Of a stretch of 64,000 bases of DNA, positions 34,755 to 44,038 are shown in pieces. A program made the translations under genes and the position numbers. The notes under the pieces were generated by a model. It had not been told where the DNA came from, did not search any database, and saw only the letters and a list, made by a program, of their open reading frames with translations. This DNA comes from Marinobacterium halophilum (GTDB taxonomy: Bacteria > Pseudomonadota > Gammaproteobacteria > Pseudomonadales > Balneatricaceae), in the NCBI RefSeq assembly GCF_003014615.1, contig NZ_PYGI01000013.1, positions 59,460 through 123,459 on the forward strand. Reading direction: 5' to 3'. Within the stretch, counting starts at the first letter, position 1; the number at the start of each line of letters is the position of its first letter.

Positions 34755-35567
34755 ATGGAATCTTTCTCTCAAGAATACATCCTGCCATGGGCGATCAATA
34801 TTGCCATGGCGATTGCGATTTTCATCGTTGGTCGTTGGGTCGTCAAGCTGCTGATCAATATATTGGGGCGTGTCCTGCGTAAAACCAAAATGGATACGAT
34901 GCTGGTCAATTTTGTCAGCTCAATTGCGCATGCGATGCTCTTGTTGTTCGTGGTGGTTGCTGCGCTGGGCCAGCTCGGCGTGGATACCACATCATTGATC
35001 GCCTTGATTGGCGCTGCGGGCTTGGCGATCGGCCTGTCTTTGCAGGACTCGCTGAAGAACTTTGCCGCAGGTGTCATGTTGATTGTGTTTCGGCCGTTCC
35101 GTGAAGGTGATTTTGTTGAAGCCGGTGGTGTCAGTGGTATCGTAGAACACATTACCATTTTCAATTCGATCTTTCGTACCGGAGATAATCGCGAGATTAT
35201 TCTGCCTAATGGCAAGATCTACAATGACAGCATCATCAACTACTCCAAGCGTGAAACGCGTCGAGTCGATATGGTGTTCGGCATTGGTTACGGCGATGAT
35301 TTGCGCAAGGCCAAGGGTATTCTGCTGGAAATCCTCGAGCAGGATGAGCGGGTGCTCAAGGATCCGGCACCGGTGGTGACCGTAGCGGCACTGGCGGACA
35401 GTAGCGTTAACTTTAACGTACGTCCCTGGGTGAAAACATCCGACTATTGGCCCGTGCTTTGGGATACTACCGAGAAAGTTAAGCTGGAATTCGACCGTCA
35501 GGGTATCAGTATTCCGTTCCCGCAGATGGATGTTCACCTGCACCAGCAGCCGACCTCGGCCGACTGA
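34755..35567 (+). CDS. mscS: Small-conductance mechanosensitive channel MscS
   Basis: 270 residues (E. coli MscS 286). Three N-terminal helices, then the Gly/Ala-rich pore helix GAAGLAIGLSLQDSLKNFAAG, the beta domain (FRPFREGDFVEAGGVSG, LPNGKIYNDSIINYS) and the C-terminal vestibule ending in DVHLHQ. Opens under membrane tension to release solutes on osmotic downshift. ATG 34755 follows GGGAG at six bases; an ATG four codons earlier is inside that site. Unlike the 25489 gene, all family parts are present. Confidence 0.95.
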   Translation: MESFSQEYILPWAINIAMAIAIFIVGRWVVKLLINILGRVLRKTKMDTMLVNFVSSIAHAMLLLFVVVAALGQLGVDTTSLIALIGAAGLAIGLSLQDSLKNFAAGVMLIVFRPFREGDFVEAGGVSGIVEHITIFNSIFRTGDNREIILPNGKIYNDSIINYSKRETRRVDMVFGIGYGDDLRKAKGILLEILEQDERVLKDPAPVVTVAALADSSVNFNVRPWVKTSDYWPVLWDTTEKVKLEFDRQGISIPFPQMDVHLHQQPTSAD

Positions 35568-35594
35568 TATCAGCGGAGGTGGCAGGCCGAGTGA

Positions 35595-37772
35595 TCACTC
35601 CGAACTTCGGCCCGCTACCTGCTGGCGCAGCGTCTCGTTTTCCTGTCGCAGACGTTGCGCCTCTACACGATAATCGAATATTTCCTGATATTGCCTCTCC
35701 AGCTTGGCTTCCAACTGTTCCCGCTCACGGGCCTGTTGGTCCGTCTTCAGCTGCAGGTGTTCCAGCTGATCCTGCAGTTCCTCAAGCATATCCAGGCCAC
35801 GGCTTTCAGGCTCATCAGCCTTGTCGGGGTGAAAACGGTATGACCCCTGAAGTTCGTTGACGATATGGCTGTAGAGTGACGTCAGGTCCGAGCGTTCACG
35901 GTCGGTATAGCGGATATTCTCTTCAATCGCGGTATGCGCGCTGGCGGCCCCGATGGCACCGGCCAGCATCTGTTCCAGCATGCGGTGGAATTCCATCAGC
36001 TCCACCACCGATATATGGCTCTTGTCGTAGACCTGTAAGTCGTCGGCAATACGGTTGACAATCTGTTGTGCCTTTTCCTCACCCAGATAGCGGCGTAGCA
36101 GTTGCTCGGCTTCGACCAGCTTCGGGGCCAACTCGACATAGGCGTTAAGGCCGGTTGGTCGGGCTTTCTCCTGGGTGCGAAGCGCACGGGTGGTGTAGAG
36201 GAACTCGGTGGTCAGGGTGCGTTCCTGCTTTTGCGGAGTATAAAGCCATGAGCCGAGCAGGTAGAACAGGGTGTTGAGGGCCAGTGAAAAGAGTACCGCA
36301 TGGGGAATCGATGGCAGGTCCATGCCGAACAGCGCCTGTGGGCGCAACCAGTCGATGCCGAACGGTCCCATGCTCAGCAGGCTCAGTGGGAGCCAGCCTT
36401 CTTCAACCCAGGCGGGAATGATCAGTGTCCAGCCCCAGGCGATAAAGCCGGCCATGAGGCCGAGCAAGGCACCCATGCTGTTACCCCGACTCCAGAACAG
36501 CCCCAGAAAAGTTGCCGGGGCAAACTGCAGGGCAGCCACAAAAGAGATCATGCCGACCGCGACCAACATATAGGTGTCGGTCAGCAGGCGAGCCAGCAAC
36601 AGGCTGCCAAACAGGATAATGGCGACCAGTACCCAGCGGACCTGCAGCAGCCAGGTTCGCATCCAGGCCAGTTGCTGGAACTTTTCACAGACTGGCAGTA
36701 ATAGATGGTTCGAAACCATGGTGGCCAGCGTCATCGTGGTGATGATCACCATGCCGCTGGCGGCGGCAAAACCGCCGAGAAACGACAGGAGTGCCATATA
36801 GGGCTGGTCCAGTGCCTGCGGGACCAGCAACATGAAGAAGTCGGCCGACTGGGCGGGCAGACCCAGAATCAAACCTGCGGCGGCGATGGGAATGACAAAC
36901 AGGGTGATCAGCACGGTGTAGAGCGGGAACATCCAGAGTGCCCGCCCCAGGTGGGTGGGCGACACGTTTTCAACCACACCGACATGGAACTGGCGGGGCA
37001 GCAGCTGGACACCGACAAAACTGAGTATGATCAGAGTCAGCCACTGAATGCCGCTGTCATCGCCGCCGGAACTGAGCAGGTGGTCCAGGTCATGTTGCTT
37101 GATCTGTTGGTAGATGTCGGCGGGGCCATCGAAGTAGTAATAACTGATATACAGGCCGATGGTGAGGAATACCAACAGCTTGACCAGGCACTCAGCCACC
37201 AGCGCCAGAATCATGCCCTGATGGCGCTCGGTCGGATCGAGGCGGCGTACACCAAACAGAATCGTGAATACGGTCATCAATAGCGTGATCAACAGGCCGG
37301 ATGAGCTCCAGTGAATCTGTCCGGCACCTTCGTGGGTGATCAGGCGGAGTGAGCGTATCACCGCTTCAAGTTGCAGGCTGATATAGGGCAATAATCCGAG
37401 CAAGGCGATCAGTGTCACCATTGCCGCGATGCGTTGCGAGCGCCGGTAGCGGGTGGAAATCAGATCAGCGATGCTGGTGATATGGAAGGTTTCCTTAACC
37501 GCGATCATCCGCCTGATGGTGTATTGCCAGAAGAACAGTGAGAGCAGGGCACCGGCGTAAATCCCCAGATACAGCAGTCCTGATCGGGTTGCGAAGCCGA
37601 CACTGCCGTAAAATGTCCAGGTGGTGAAATACACACACAACGATAGCGCGTAAATGGTACCGGAATTGATCGGTCGACCTCGACGAGTGCGCTGTTCGCC
37701 CCATTGCGCCAGTCCAAACAGCAGACCGACATAAATCACAATAACCAGCAGAACACTCAGGGGAGAAAACAT
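35595..37772 (-). CDS. SLC5-type transporter domain fused to STAC domain and coiled coil, no kinase
   Basis: 725 residues. The first ~500 form an SLC5 sodium/solute symporter fold of about thirteen helices (YFTTWTFYGSVGFATRSG, GSLLLARLLTD), like the sensor part of CbrA. Residues ~545-640 (LVEAEQLLRRYLG, HISVVELMEFHRMLEQML, ERSDLTSLYSHIVNEL) match the STAC linker that joins SLC5 domains to histidine kinases. Instead of PAS and kinase domains the protein ends in a ~65-residue coiled coil (EHLQLKTDQQAREREQLEA). ATG 37772 follows AGAGG. No kinase gene is adjacent. It may transport, sense, or signal through a separate partner. Confidence 0.85.
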   Translation of the reverse strand: MFSPLSVLLVIVIYVGLLFGLAQWGEQRTRRGRPINSGTIYALSLCVYFTTWTFYGSVGFATRSGLLYLGIYAGALLSLFFWQYTIRRMIAVKETFHITSIADLISTRYRRSQRIAAMVTLIALLGLLPYISLQLEAVIRSLRLITHEGAGQIHWSSSGLLITLLMTVFTILFGVRRLDPTERHQGMILALVAECLVKLLVFLTIGLYISYYYFDGPADIYQQIKQHDLDHLLSSGGDDSGIQWLTLIILSFVGVQLLPRQFHVGVVENVSPTHLGRALWMFPLYTVLITLFVIPIAAAGLILGLPAQSADFFMLLVPQALDQPYMALLSFLGGFAAASGMVIITTMTLATMVSNHLLLPVCEKFQQLAWMRTWLLQVRWVLVAIILFGSLLLARLLTDTYMLVAVGMISFVAALQFAPATFLGLFWSRGNSMGALLGLMAGFIAWGWTLIIPAWVEEGWLPLSLLSMGPFGIDWLRPQALFGMDLPSIPHAVLFSLALNTLFYLLGSWLYTPQKQERTLTTEFLYTTRALRTQEKARPTGLNAYVELAPKLVEAEQLLRRYLGEEKAQQIVNRIADDLQVYDKSHISVVELMEFHRMLEQMLAGAIGAASAHTAIEENIRYTDRERSDLTSLYSHIVNELQGSYRFHPDKADEPESRGLDMLEELQDQLEHLQLKTDQQAREREQLEAKLERQYQEIFDYRVEAQRLRQENETLRQQVAGRSSE

Positions 37773-37804
37773 CAATGCACCTCTAACGGGCAAAAACCGG
37801 TAAT

Positions 37805-38092
37805 TTATTCAGTGTAGTCGGTTGTGGTCGGAGACTTTTGGGTGTGCGTGTGGCAACAGTGTGTGGGCACCGGGTCAATCCCGCCTTCAGAGTAGGGGTG
37901 GCAGCGCAGGAGGCGACGTGTACCCAAGTACAGGCCCTTGAGCGCGCCGTGTAGCTGAATGGCTTCGATCATGTAACTGGAACAGCTTGGATAGAAGCGG
38001 CAGTTGTTACCGAGGAAAGGACTTATGGCAAGTTGATAGACGCGCACTGCAGCGATCAGCAGTCGAGTCAGTAACCGGTTGATCATGTGCAT
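37805..38092 (-). CDS. yidD: YidD membrane protein insertion efficiency factor
   Basis: About 95 residues. [30 protein letters not shown] with three Cys and [15 protein letters not shown] are the YidD core; the N-terminal amphipathic helix ([12 protein letters not shown]) associates with the inner membrane beside YidC. The Cys/His-rich tail (HCCHTHTQ) is extra. ATG 38092 has AGGG just upstream; ATG 38086 is an alternative. YidD normally lies between rnpA and yidC; here it is alone, downstream of mqo and its terminator. Confidence 0.9.
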   Translation of the reverse strand: MHMINRLLTRLLIAAVRVYQLAISPFLGNNCRFYPSCSSYMIEAIQLHGALKGLYLGTRRLLRCHPYSEGGIDPVPTHCCHTHTQKSPTTTDYTE

Positions 38093-38161
38093 GAATCCCT
38101 GAAACCATCTGTTGCTGATGATAGCCTCTGGCATCACGACTGGCCAGTGATATGAAGGGTA

Positions 38162-38185
38162 AACGGGAACCCGAGGGTTCCCGTT
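38162..38185 (-). terminator. Terminator after mqo
   Basis: AACGGGAACCC and GGGTTCCCGTT form an 11-base perfect stem with a two-base loop eight bases past the mqo stop; on the minus strand it runs into a short T stretch. Separates mqo from yidD. Confidence 0.75.
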
Positions 38186-38192
38186 ACAGGGC

Positions 38193-39683
38193 TCAGGCCT
38201 GGCGATCCAGTTCCAGAACCGACAGGGTGCGTGCACGTACGCTGTTAAGCAGTTCGGCATCGTCGGTGAGGCTCTGGCCGTAAGACGGCACCAGCTCACG
38301 GAGCTTCTGTTTCCAGCTATCTTCCTGCAGGCGTTCTTCGAAGCAGCGTTCGACGATACTCAGCATGGCGCTGACGGCAGTAGAGGCACCCGGTGAAGCG
38401 CCGAGCAGGGCGGCGAGGCTGCCGTCCTTAGCGGTGATTACTTCAGTGCCGAATTCCAGTTTACCGGCGGTTTCAGTGCCCGGCTTAATGATCTGGACAC
38501 GCTGCCCGGCATAGGACAGTTCCCAGTCGTCATCCTTGGCTTCAGGGAAGAAGTTGCGCAGCGAATCAACGCGAGAACTGTGTGACTGCATCACTTCGCT
38601 GATCAGATAGCGGGTCAGGTCCATGTTGTTCTTGGCCACTGACAGCATCGGCTTCAGGTTGCCCATGCTGATGCTGCAGGGCAGATCCATGAACGATCCC
38701 TGCTTGAGGAACTTGGTGGTAAAACCGGCAAACGGACCGAACAGCAGGGCTTTCTTGCCGTCGATGATGCGGGTATCCAGATGCGGAACCGACATGGGCG
38801 GTGCCCCGATCGGTGCCATGCCATAGACTTTGGCCATGTGCTGCTCAATGACTTCAGGGCGCTTGCAGACCAGCCACATGCCGCTGACCGGGAAGCCACC
38901 ATAGCCTTTGCCTTCCGGGATGTCGGATTTCTGCAGCAGCGGCAATGCACCGCCACCGGCACCGAGGAAGACAAAGCGGCTGTTGACCACTTCGTTGTTG
39001 CCAGTCGCGGTATTCTTCAGTTTAACGTTCCAGCTGCCATCAGCCTGCTGGTCCAGATCCTGCACGATGCGGCTGAGCAGCAGGTCAAAGTTTTCCTGCT
39101 GTTCCAGATTCATCACCATGCAGCGTGCCAGCGCGCCGAAGTTGACGTCGGAGCCGTAACGGACACGAGTTGCTGCAACCTTTTCTGCCGGATCGCGGTT
39201 TTTCATGATCAGCGGCATCCACTCAAGCAGGGTGTCGTGATCTTCGCTGTATTCCATGTCTTTGAAGCAGTGGTGCTGGCTCAGTGCCTGATATCGCTTG
39301 CGCAGGAATTCGACGTTCTTCTCGCCCCAGACAAAGCTGGAATGCGGTGCCGGATTGATGAATTCCTTGGGAGACGGCAGATTGCCCTGCTCGACCAGGT
39401 AGGACCAGAACTGCAGACTGATTTCAAAAGAGGTGTTGATCGCGAACGCTTTAGTGGTGTTGATGCTGCCGTCCGCCTGTTCGGGCGTGTAGTTGAGTTC
39501 ACAATAGGCAGCGTGGCCGGTACCGGCGTTGTTCCAGCCATCGGTACTTTCACGGGCGACATGGTCGAGACGTTCGACCATACAGATCTTGAGGCTCGGA
39601 TCCAGCTGCTTGAGTATCATCCCGAGGGTGGTACTCATGGCACCGGCACCGACTAGCAGCACATCTACAGTTTTAGTGGTCAT
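38193..39683 (-). CDS. mqo: Malate:quinone oxidoreductase
   Basis: Membrane-associated FAD enzyme that oxidises malate to oxaloacetate and reduces quinone, replacing or assisting NAD malate dehydrogenase. 496 residues. [15 protein letters not shown] is the N-terminal FAD motif; [23 protein letters not shown], split here around residues 35-55, and [15 protein letters not shown] and [14 protein letters not shown] are characteristic. The start is ATG 39683 at [10 protein letters not shown]; the frame extends 41 codons further without homology. A TATAAT lies on the minus strand at 39873-39878, about 190 bases upstream. Ends at a hairpin terminator. Confidence 0.95.
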   Translation of the reverse strand: MTTKTVDVLLVGAGAMSTTLGMILKQLDPSLKICMVERLDHVARESTDGWNNAGTGHAAYCELNYTPEQADGSINTTKAFAINTSFEISLQFWSYLVEQGNLPSPKEFINPAPHSSFVWGEKNVEFLRKRYQALSQHHCFKDMEYSEDHDTLLEWMPLIMKNRDPAEKVAATRVRYGSDVNFGALARCMVMNLEQQENFDLLLSRIVQDLDQQADGSWNVKLKNTATGNNEVVNSRFVFLGAGGGALPLLQKSDIPEGKGYGGFPVSGMWLVCKRPEVIEQHMAKVYGMAPIGAPPMSVPHLDTRIIDGKKALLFGPFAGFTTKFLKQGSFMDLPCSISMGNLKPMLSVAKNNMDLTRYLISEVMQSHSSRVDSLRNFFPEAKDDDWELSYAGQRVQIIKPGTETAGKLEFGTEVITAKDGSLAALLGASPGASTAVSAMLSIVERCFEERLQEDSWKQKLRELVPSYGQSLTDDAELLNSVRARTLSVLELDRQA

Positions 39684-39886
39684 ATGAGTTCGCCATTTGG
39701 TCGTAAACAATGGGATTGGAGACCGCAGAAGGTGGCTTGTGGCACGCCCTGCAGAGAATCTGTCGATCTGTCCGACAGGACTTCCGGGTCTCACTGCCAT
39801 CGACATCCTTCGATTGGATGATGTGACGGGCAGCTTGATTGATTATTTACGCTTAGTACTTTGGTGCGGTGCATTATATTCAACTG

Positions 39887-39982
39887 TTCATAGAATAAAA
39901 CTCGAAGTGTTGGCAAAGGCCGGCGGAAAAGTCGCGTAACAGCTCTGTAACCCGCATGATATATGCAATCGGCGGGATTTTT
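39887..39982 (+). ncRNA. Candidate small RNA between mqo and phoH
   Basis: A promoter-like pair TTAGTA (39853-39858) and TATATT (39875-39880), spacer 16, is followed about 70-100 bases later by CCCGC...GCGGG and five T residues (39951-39982), on the plus strand where no protein gene ends. The predicted transcript is about 96 bases and lies opposite the mqo leader. The weak overlapping open frame 39697-39939 begins with TTG and lacks a ribosome site. Sequence evidence only. Confidence 0.35.
39951..39982 (+). terminator. Orphan Rho-independent terminator, plus strand
   Basis: Stem CCCGC (39951-39955) / GCGGG (39972-39976), with a further possible GAT/ATC pairing inside, then ATTTTT. It points along the plus strand although mqo and phoH are both on the minus strand. 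Confidence 0.5.
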
Positions 39983-40014
39983 AGACTTTGGTCTGCAGAC
40001 CGGAAAAGGTGTGT

Positions 40015-40038
40015 TGCAGCGGACGTATACCCGCTGCA
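40015..40038 (-). terminator. Hairpin after phoH
   Basis: TGCAGCGG / CCGCTGCA, eight-base perfect stem with an eight-base loop, 12 bases past the phoH stop. On the minus strand a TTTT lies eleven bases further. Weak terminator or 3'-end stabiliser. Confidence 0.45.
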
Positions 40039-40049
40039 GAGGGTGGATA

Positions 40050-41438
40050 TCAGAGATGTTCTTCGGCGTACTCGGCCAGGCGCGAGCGGAAGATGCCTTC
40101 GAAATGGACGCTGGCAGAGCCTTCGAAGTTGCGGAAACGCTCGACGATATAGGTCAGGCCCGAGGTCAGGGGGGTGAGATAATTGGAGTCAATCTGAGCC
40201 AGGTTGCCCAGACACACCATCTTGGTGCCCTTGCCGCAGCGGGTGATGATGGTCTTCAGCTGCTGCGGGGTCAGGTTCTGGGCCTCGTCGATCAGTACAA
40301 TGGCATTTTGAATGCTGCGGCCACGAATGAAGTTGAGTGACTTGAACTGGATGTTGGCCTTTTCCAGTGCGTACTTGACGCTGCTCTGGGGGCGCTCATC
40401 CTGTTCGTGCATCGCTTCCAGGTTATCGTTGATGGAGCTCATCCAGGGCGTCATCTTTTCTTCTTCGGTACCCGGCAGGAAGCCGATATCCTCGGCCACT
40501 GGCGGGGTGGAACGGGTGACAATAATCTTGTTGAAGCGCTGTTCCTCAATCACCATTTCCAATGCGCAGGCCAGTGCGATCAGCGTTTTGCCGGAGCCGG
40601 CGGCACCCAGCAGTATGCTCAGATCTATTTCCGGGTCCATCAATGACTGCATGGCGAATGCCTGCTGAATATTGATGGGCTGTATGCCCCAGCACACCTG
40701 ATCCATGAGCCGTTCATAGCCGAGGTCGAGCAGGGTCAGGGTGGTTTCGTCTATTTCCGCTGTGCGGGCAGCAAAATCCTTGCTGTCGTCGTAGATATAT
40801 TCGTTCAGGTAGGTGTTGGGCAGCAGGTTACGGTCCACCTTGTGATAGGTGCGGCCGTCGCGCTGAAAGCTGTCCACCTTGTCCACGCCTTCCCAGAACG
40901 GTGCCTCAAGGTGGTGATGGCCCGCCGGCAGCATCTCGATGTCCGATACCAGCTGGTCGGTACGGTAGTCTTCTACGCGTTGTAGTCCGGCCCCCAGCGC
41001 CTTGAGGCGCATGTTGATGTCTTTGGTGACCAGCACGATTTGGCGGTGCGGGAATGTCGCCTGCAGGTGCAGAGCGCAATTGATGATGCGATTGTCCTTG
41101 TTGCTGGTGTCGGGGAGGAATCCTTGCCGCGGAGTCAACTCATGGTCCGGGAAGATGGAAAGTTTGCCGAGCTTGTGTTCTCGCTCCTTGCCTTCCAGCA
41201 GAATGCGTACGCCCTTGGTGATTTGGCCGGAATTGCTGGCAGATGAGAGGATATTGTCGATCACGCGGATGGCGTGACGAGCCTCCGCAGCGACACTCTG
41301 TTTGCGATCTTTTATGCCGTCCAGTTCTTCGAGCACGGTCATCGGGATGGTGATGTCCTGCTCCTTGAACTGAAACAGGCATTTGGGATCGTGCAGCAAC
41401 ACGTTGGTGTCGAGGATATACAATTTTGATGCAGGCAT
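40050..41438 (-). CDS. PhoH2-type PIN domain-PhoH ATPase
   Basis: 462 residues. An N-terminal PIN ribonuclease domain (KLYILDTNVLLHDPK, TVLEELDGIKD, residues to ~140) is joined to a PhoH ATPase domain with Walker A LGAAGSGKTLIALA and Walker B IVLIDEAQNLTPQQ. PhoH2 proteins unwind and cut RNA in ATP-dependent fashion. ATG 41438 is chosen at the MPASKLYIL start with AAGGA nine bases before; the frame opens ten codons earlier. Divergent from ppnN across 207 bases. Confidence 0.93.
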   Translation of the reverse strand: MPASKLYILDTNVLLHDPKCLFQFKEQDITIPMTVLEELDGIKDRKQSVAAEARHAIRVIDNILSSASNSGQITKGVRILLEGKEREHKLGKLSIFPDHELTPRQGFLPDTSNKDNRIINCALHLQATFPHRQIVLVTKDINMRLKALGAGLQRVEDYRTDQLVSDIEMLPAGHHHLEAPFWEGVDKVDSFQRDGRTYHKVDRNLLPNTYLNEYIYDDSKDFAARTAEIDETTLTLLDLGYERLMDQVCWGIQPINIQQAFAMQSLMDPEIDLSILLGAAGSGKTLIALACALEMVIEEQRFNKIIVTRSTPPVAEDIGFLPGTEEEKMTPWMSSINDNLEAMHEQDERPQSSVKYALEKANIQFKSLNFIRGRSIQNAIVLIDEAQNLTPQQLKTIITRCGKGTKMVCLGNLAQIDSNYLTPLTSGLTYIVERFRNFEGSASVHFEGIFRSRLAEYAEEHL

Positions 41439-41645
41439 CGCAAGGCTTCCTTGTACAACCGTGATCACTTCAAGCTAATGCATGAATGTGGCAAATACAA
41501 TAATCTGACATCGGCTTTTAATGATGCTGAGCAGTTTATGCGGCTGATGATGCATCAGTAGTAAAATTTGATAACAGCGTTCATAGTTAAGTGGCGCATA
41601 CGTTTTATGCGCTCAGCAGTATTCGGAAGGAACAAGGAGGTCAGC

Positions 41646-43031
41646 ATGATGACCGAGCATTACATTACTTCCAGCGTGACCCCGTTGGACAACCTCGACG
41701 TACTCTCTCCTTATGAAGTGGCCCGTCTGCAGGACAAAAGCCAGAGCGGTTTGTATTCCCTGTTTCGTCAGTGTGCGCTGGCGGTCCTGAATTGCGGCAG
41801 TGAGCTGGATAGTACGCGCAAGGTGTTGGATCGCTTTCATGCCTTTGATGTGCAAATCAGTCAGAAGCACAGAGGTGTACAGCTTGATCTGATTAACGCT
41901 CCGGCCACGGCATTTGTTGATGGTGAGTTGATCCAGGGGATTCATGAACATCTGTTTGCGGTGTTGCGTGACCTTTTGTATGTGGCCGACAAGGTTGAAT
42001 CCTGCTGTGACGGGCTGGATGCTTCCAGTGCGATTACCAATCAGGTGTTCAATCTGTTACGTCATGCCAATACGCTACGCCCTCATGTAAAACCCAATAT
42101 GGTGGTGTGCTGGGGCGGGCATTCGATCGCCAGTGCCGAATATGAATATACCAAGTACGTGGGGTATGAGCTGGGGCTACGGGGGATGAATATCTGCACC
42201 GGCTGCGGTCCTGGCGCGATGAAAGGACCGATGAAGGGGGCAACCATTGCCCACTCCAAGCAGCGTATCCGCGACGGCCGTTATGTGGGTGTTTCCGAAC
42301 CGGGCATTATTGCGGCCGAGTCACCGAACCCGATCGTCAACGAATTGATCATCATGCCGGATATTGAGCGGCGTCTCGAAGCGTTCGTACGTTTGGGTCA
42401 TGGCTTTGTTGTGTTCCCTGGGGGCGTGGGCACTGCCGAGGAGATTTTCTATATCCTCGGGATTCTGTTGCAGGAGCAAAACCGCAAGCAGCCATTCCCG
42501 CTGATCTTTACCGGACCGGCGGGCAGCGAAGCCTACTTTGACACGGTGGACCGGTTTATCCGCGCCACGCTTGGCGAGCGGGCTACGCAGTGCTATCGCA
42601 TTATTATTGATGATGCGCACGGGGTAGCCGAGGCCATGCGAGAAGGTCTGGATGAGGTTACGGAGTATCGCAAGGCAACGGGGGAGGCTTACCATTTCAA
42701 TTGGCAGCTGCATATCCCGTTGGCGCTACAGCAGACCTTTGAGCCGACGCACGAGGCGATGTACGGTTTGTGCCTGTCGCGTAATCAGCCTGATCATACT
42801 TTGGCGGCACAGCTGCGCCGGGCGCTGTCGGGAATTGTCGCCGGTAACGTCAAGGAACCTGGCATTCGTGCCATCGAAACGCATGGGCCTTTTGAGTTGT
42901 GCGGCGAGGCCAATGTCATCGAGGCTCTGGATCAGTTGTTACAAGCTTTTGTTGAACAGCGGCGCATGAAAATCAATCATGAGGAATATGAGCCTTGCTT
43001 CCGTTTGGCGACAGACAGTAAAGCGTCATGA
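41646..43031 (+). CDS. ppnN: Pyrimidine/purine nucleotide 5'-monophosphate nucleosidase PpnN
   Basis: 461 residues (E. coli PpnN/YgdH 454). Cleaves nucleoside monophosphates to base and ribose 5-phosphate; in E. coli it is activated by (p)ppGpp. The LOG-family core has CTGCGPGAMKGPMKGA and VVFPGGVGTAEE, the ribose-phosphate binding motifs; the N- and C-terminal extensions typical of PpnN over short LOG proteins are present. AAGGAGG at 41634-41640 fixes the start at ATG 41646 (or 41649). The reading frame is open further upstream without support. Confidence 0.94.
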   Translation: MMTEHYITSSVTPLDNLDVLSPYEVARLQDKSQSGLYSLFRQCALAVLNCGSELDSTRKVLDRFHAFDVQISQKHRGVQLDLINAPATAFVDGELIQGIHEHLFAVLRDLLYVADKVESCCDGLDASSAITNQVFNLLRHANTLRPHVKPNMVVCWGGHSIASAEYEYTKYVGYELGLRGMNICTGCGPGAMKGPMKGATIAHSKQRIRDGRYVGVSEPGIIAAESPNPIVNELIIMPDIERRLEAFVRLGHGFVVFPGGVGTAEEIFYILGILLQEQNRKQPFPLIFTGPAGSEAYFDTVDRFIRATLGERATQCYRIIIDDAHGVAEAMREGLDEVTEYRKATGEAYHFNWQLHIPLALQQTFEPTHEAMYGLCLSRNQPDHTLAAQLRRALSGIVAGNVKEPGIRAIETHGPFELCGEANVIEALDQLLQAFVEQRRMKINHEEYEPCFRLATDSKAS

Positions 43032-43105
43032 TTTGTGATTGATGCGTGGAGGCAGGGACGCCAACCGCGTATAGTGATCGGTTTTGGGTTAATAGGGTAC
43101 CCCAT

Positions 43106-44038
43106 TTGCGACGTAAACTTGTCCTGACATTGACGACTCTACATGGGTCCCGTCAGATCTATCTGCATCAGCTGCTCGCCTATCTGCTCCTGACCTTTGT
43201 GGTGTTATCGGTGCTCAGTTTCTTTGTATCCAACTGGTTGTTGGTCAAAACCCATGATGATCTGGGTGATCTGGAACGCAATCATCAGGATCTGAATGAG
43301 CAATACCAGCTGTTGCTGGGAACGCAGCAGCTGTATATATCGGAGCTGGATGAACTGGGTGCTTCGTTGTCCGATCTCAGTGCCGAGCGCGCGCGCCTGG
43401 CAGAAGAGAATCAGGAAATCGGCGCAACGCTCAGTGATCTGGAAACTCGGCTGGGAATGCAGCAGGAGCCGAGCAGCATGACCCTGGAGCAGCGGTTGGC
43501 GCTGACTCAGATGGCCGTGCGGCAGCGCCTGTTTTTGCTGCACAGCATCCCCAATGGCGTGCCGATATCGGCCGAGCGGGTGAATGACAGTTACGGCATG
43601 CGTCAACACCCTGTACTGAAAACACGCAAGATGCACAATGGCATGGACTTCAAGGCTGAGCGGGGCACACCGGTTTATGCGACGGCCGATGGTGTTGTGG
43701 AATATAGTGGCTACCGTAAAGGCAGCGGCTTTGGCAACCTGGTGGTTTTGCAGCATAATCTTGGTTTTAAAACCTATTATGCCCACCTGCAGAAAGTGCT
43801 GGTTGAAAGTGGCACCTTTGTACACAAGGGGCAGCAGATCGCATTGAGCGGCAATAGTGGTCGGTCTACAGGCGCGCATCTGCATTACGAGGTTCGCTTC
43901 CTGTACCGGCCACTGAATCCAGAGCCTTTTCTGCAGTGGGGTCTGGACCAGTTCAATACGTTGTTTACCGAGGTCGAGGAGGTGCCATGGGAATCCTTAA
44001 GCGCGATGTATCCGCTAAATCAGGCCGGGGCGCAGTAA
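43106..44038 (+). CDS. M23 family peptidoglycan endopeptidase, membrane anchored
   Basis: About 310 residues. One N-terminal transmembrane helix (LAYLLLTFVVLSVLSFFVS), a periplasmic coiled coil (about 55-135) and a C-terminal M23/LytM domain. Zinc ligands are present: H in KMHNGMDF with its Asp, and HLHYEVR; HxH and the upstream His in YYAHLQ match active enzymes. The start is uncertain: TTG 43106 with AGGG seven bases upstream is preferred; GTG 43046 is possible. The end overlaps the bactofilin gene by 52 bases, the common M23-bactofilin pairing in cell-shape control. Confidence 0.87.
   Translation: MRRKLVLTLTTLHGSRQIYLHQLLAYLLLTFVVLSVLSFFVSNWLLVKTHDDLGDLERNHQDLNEQYQLLLGTQQLYISELDELGASLSDLSAERARLAEENQEIGATLSDLETRLGMQQEPSSMTLEQRLALTQMAVRQRLFLLHSIPNGVPISAERVNDSYGMRQHPVLKTRKMHNGMDFKAERGTPVYATADGVVEYSGYRKGSGFGNLVVLQHNLGFKTYYAHLQKVLVESGTFVHKGQQIALSGNSGRSTGAHLHYEVRFLYRPLNPEPFLQWGLDQFNTLFTEVEEVPWESLSAMYPLNQAGAQ

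Noticed and set aside
38781..39656. 291-codon open frame on the plus strand
   Set aside because: Antisense to mqo, which has full family motifs; no ribosome site.
39697..39939. 80-codon open frame before the orphan terminator
   Set aside because: TTG start with no ribosome site and unremarkable sequence; kept only as background to the small RNA candidate.
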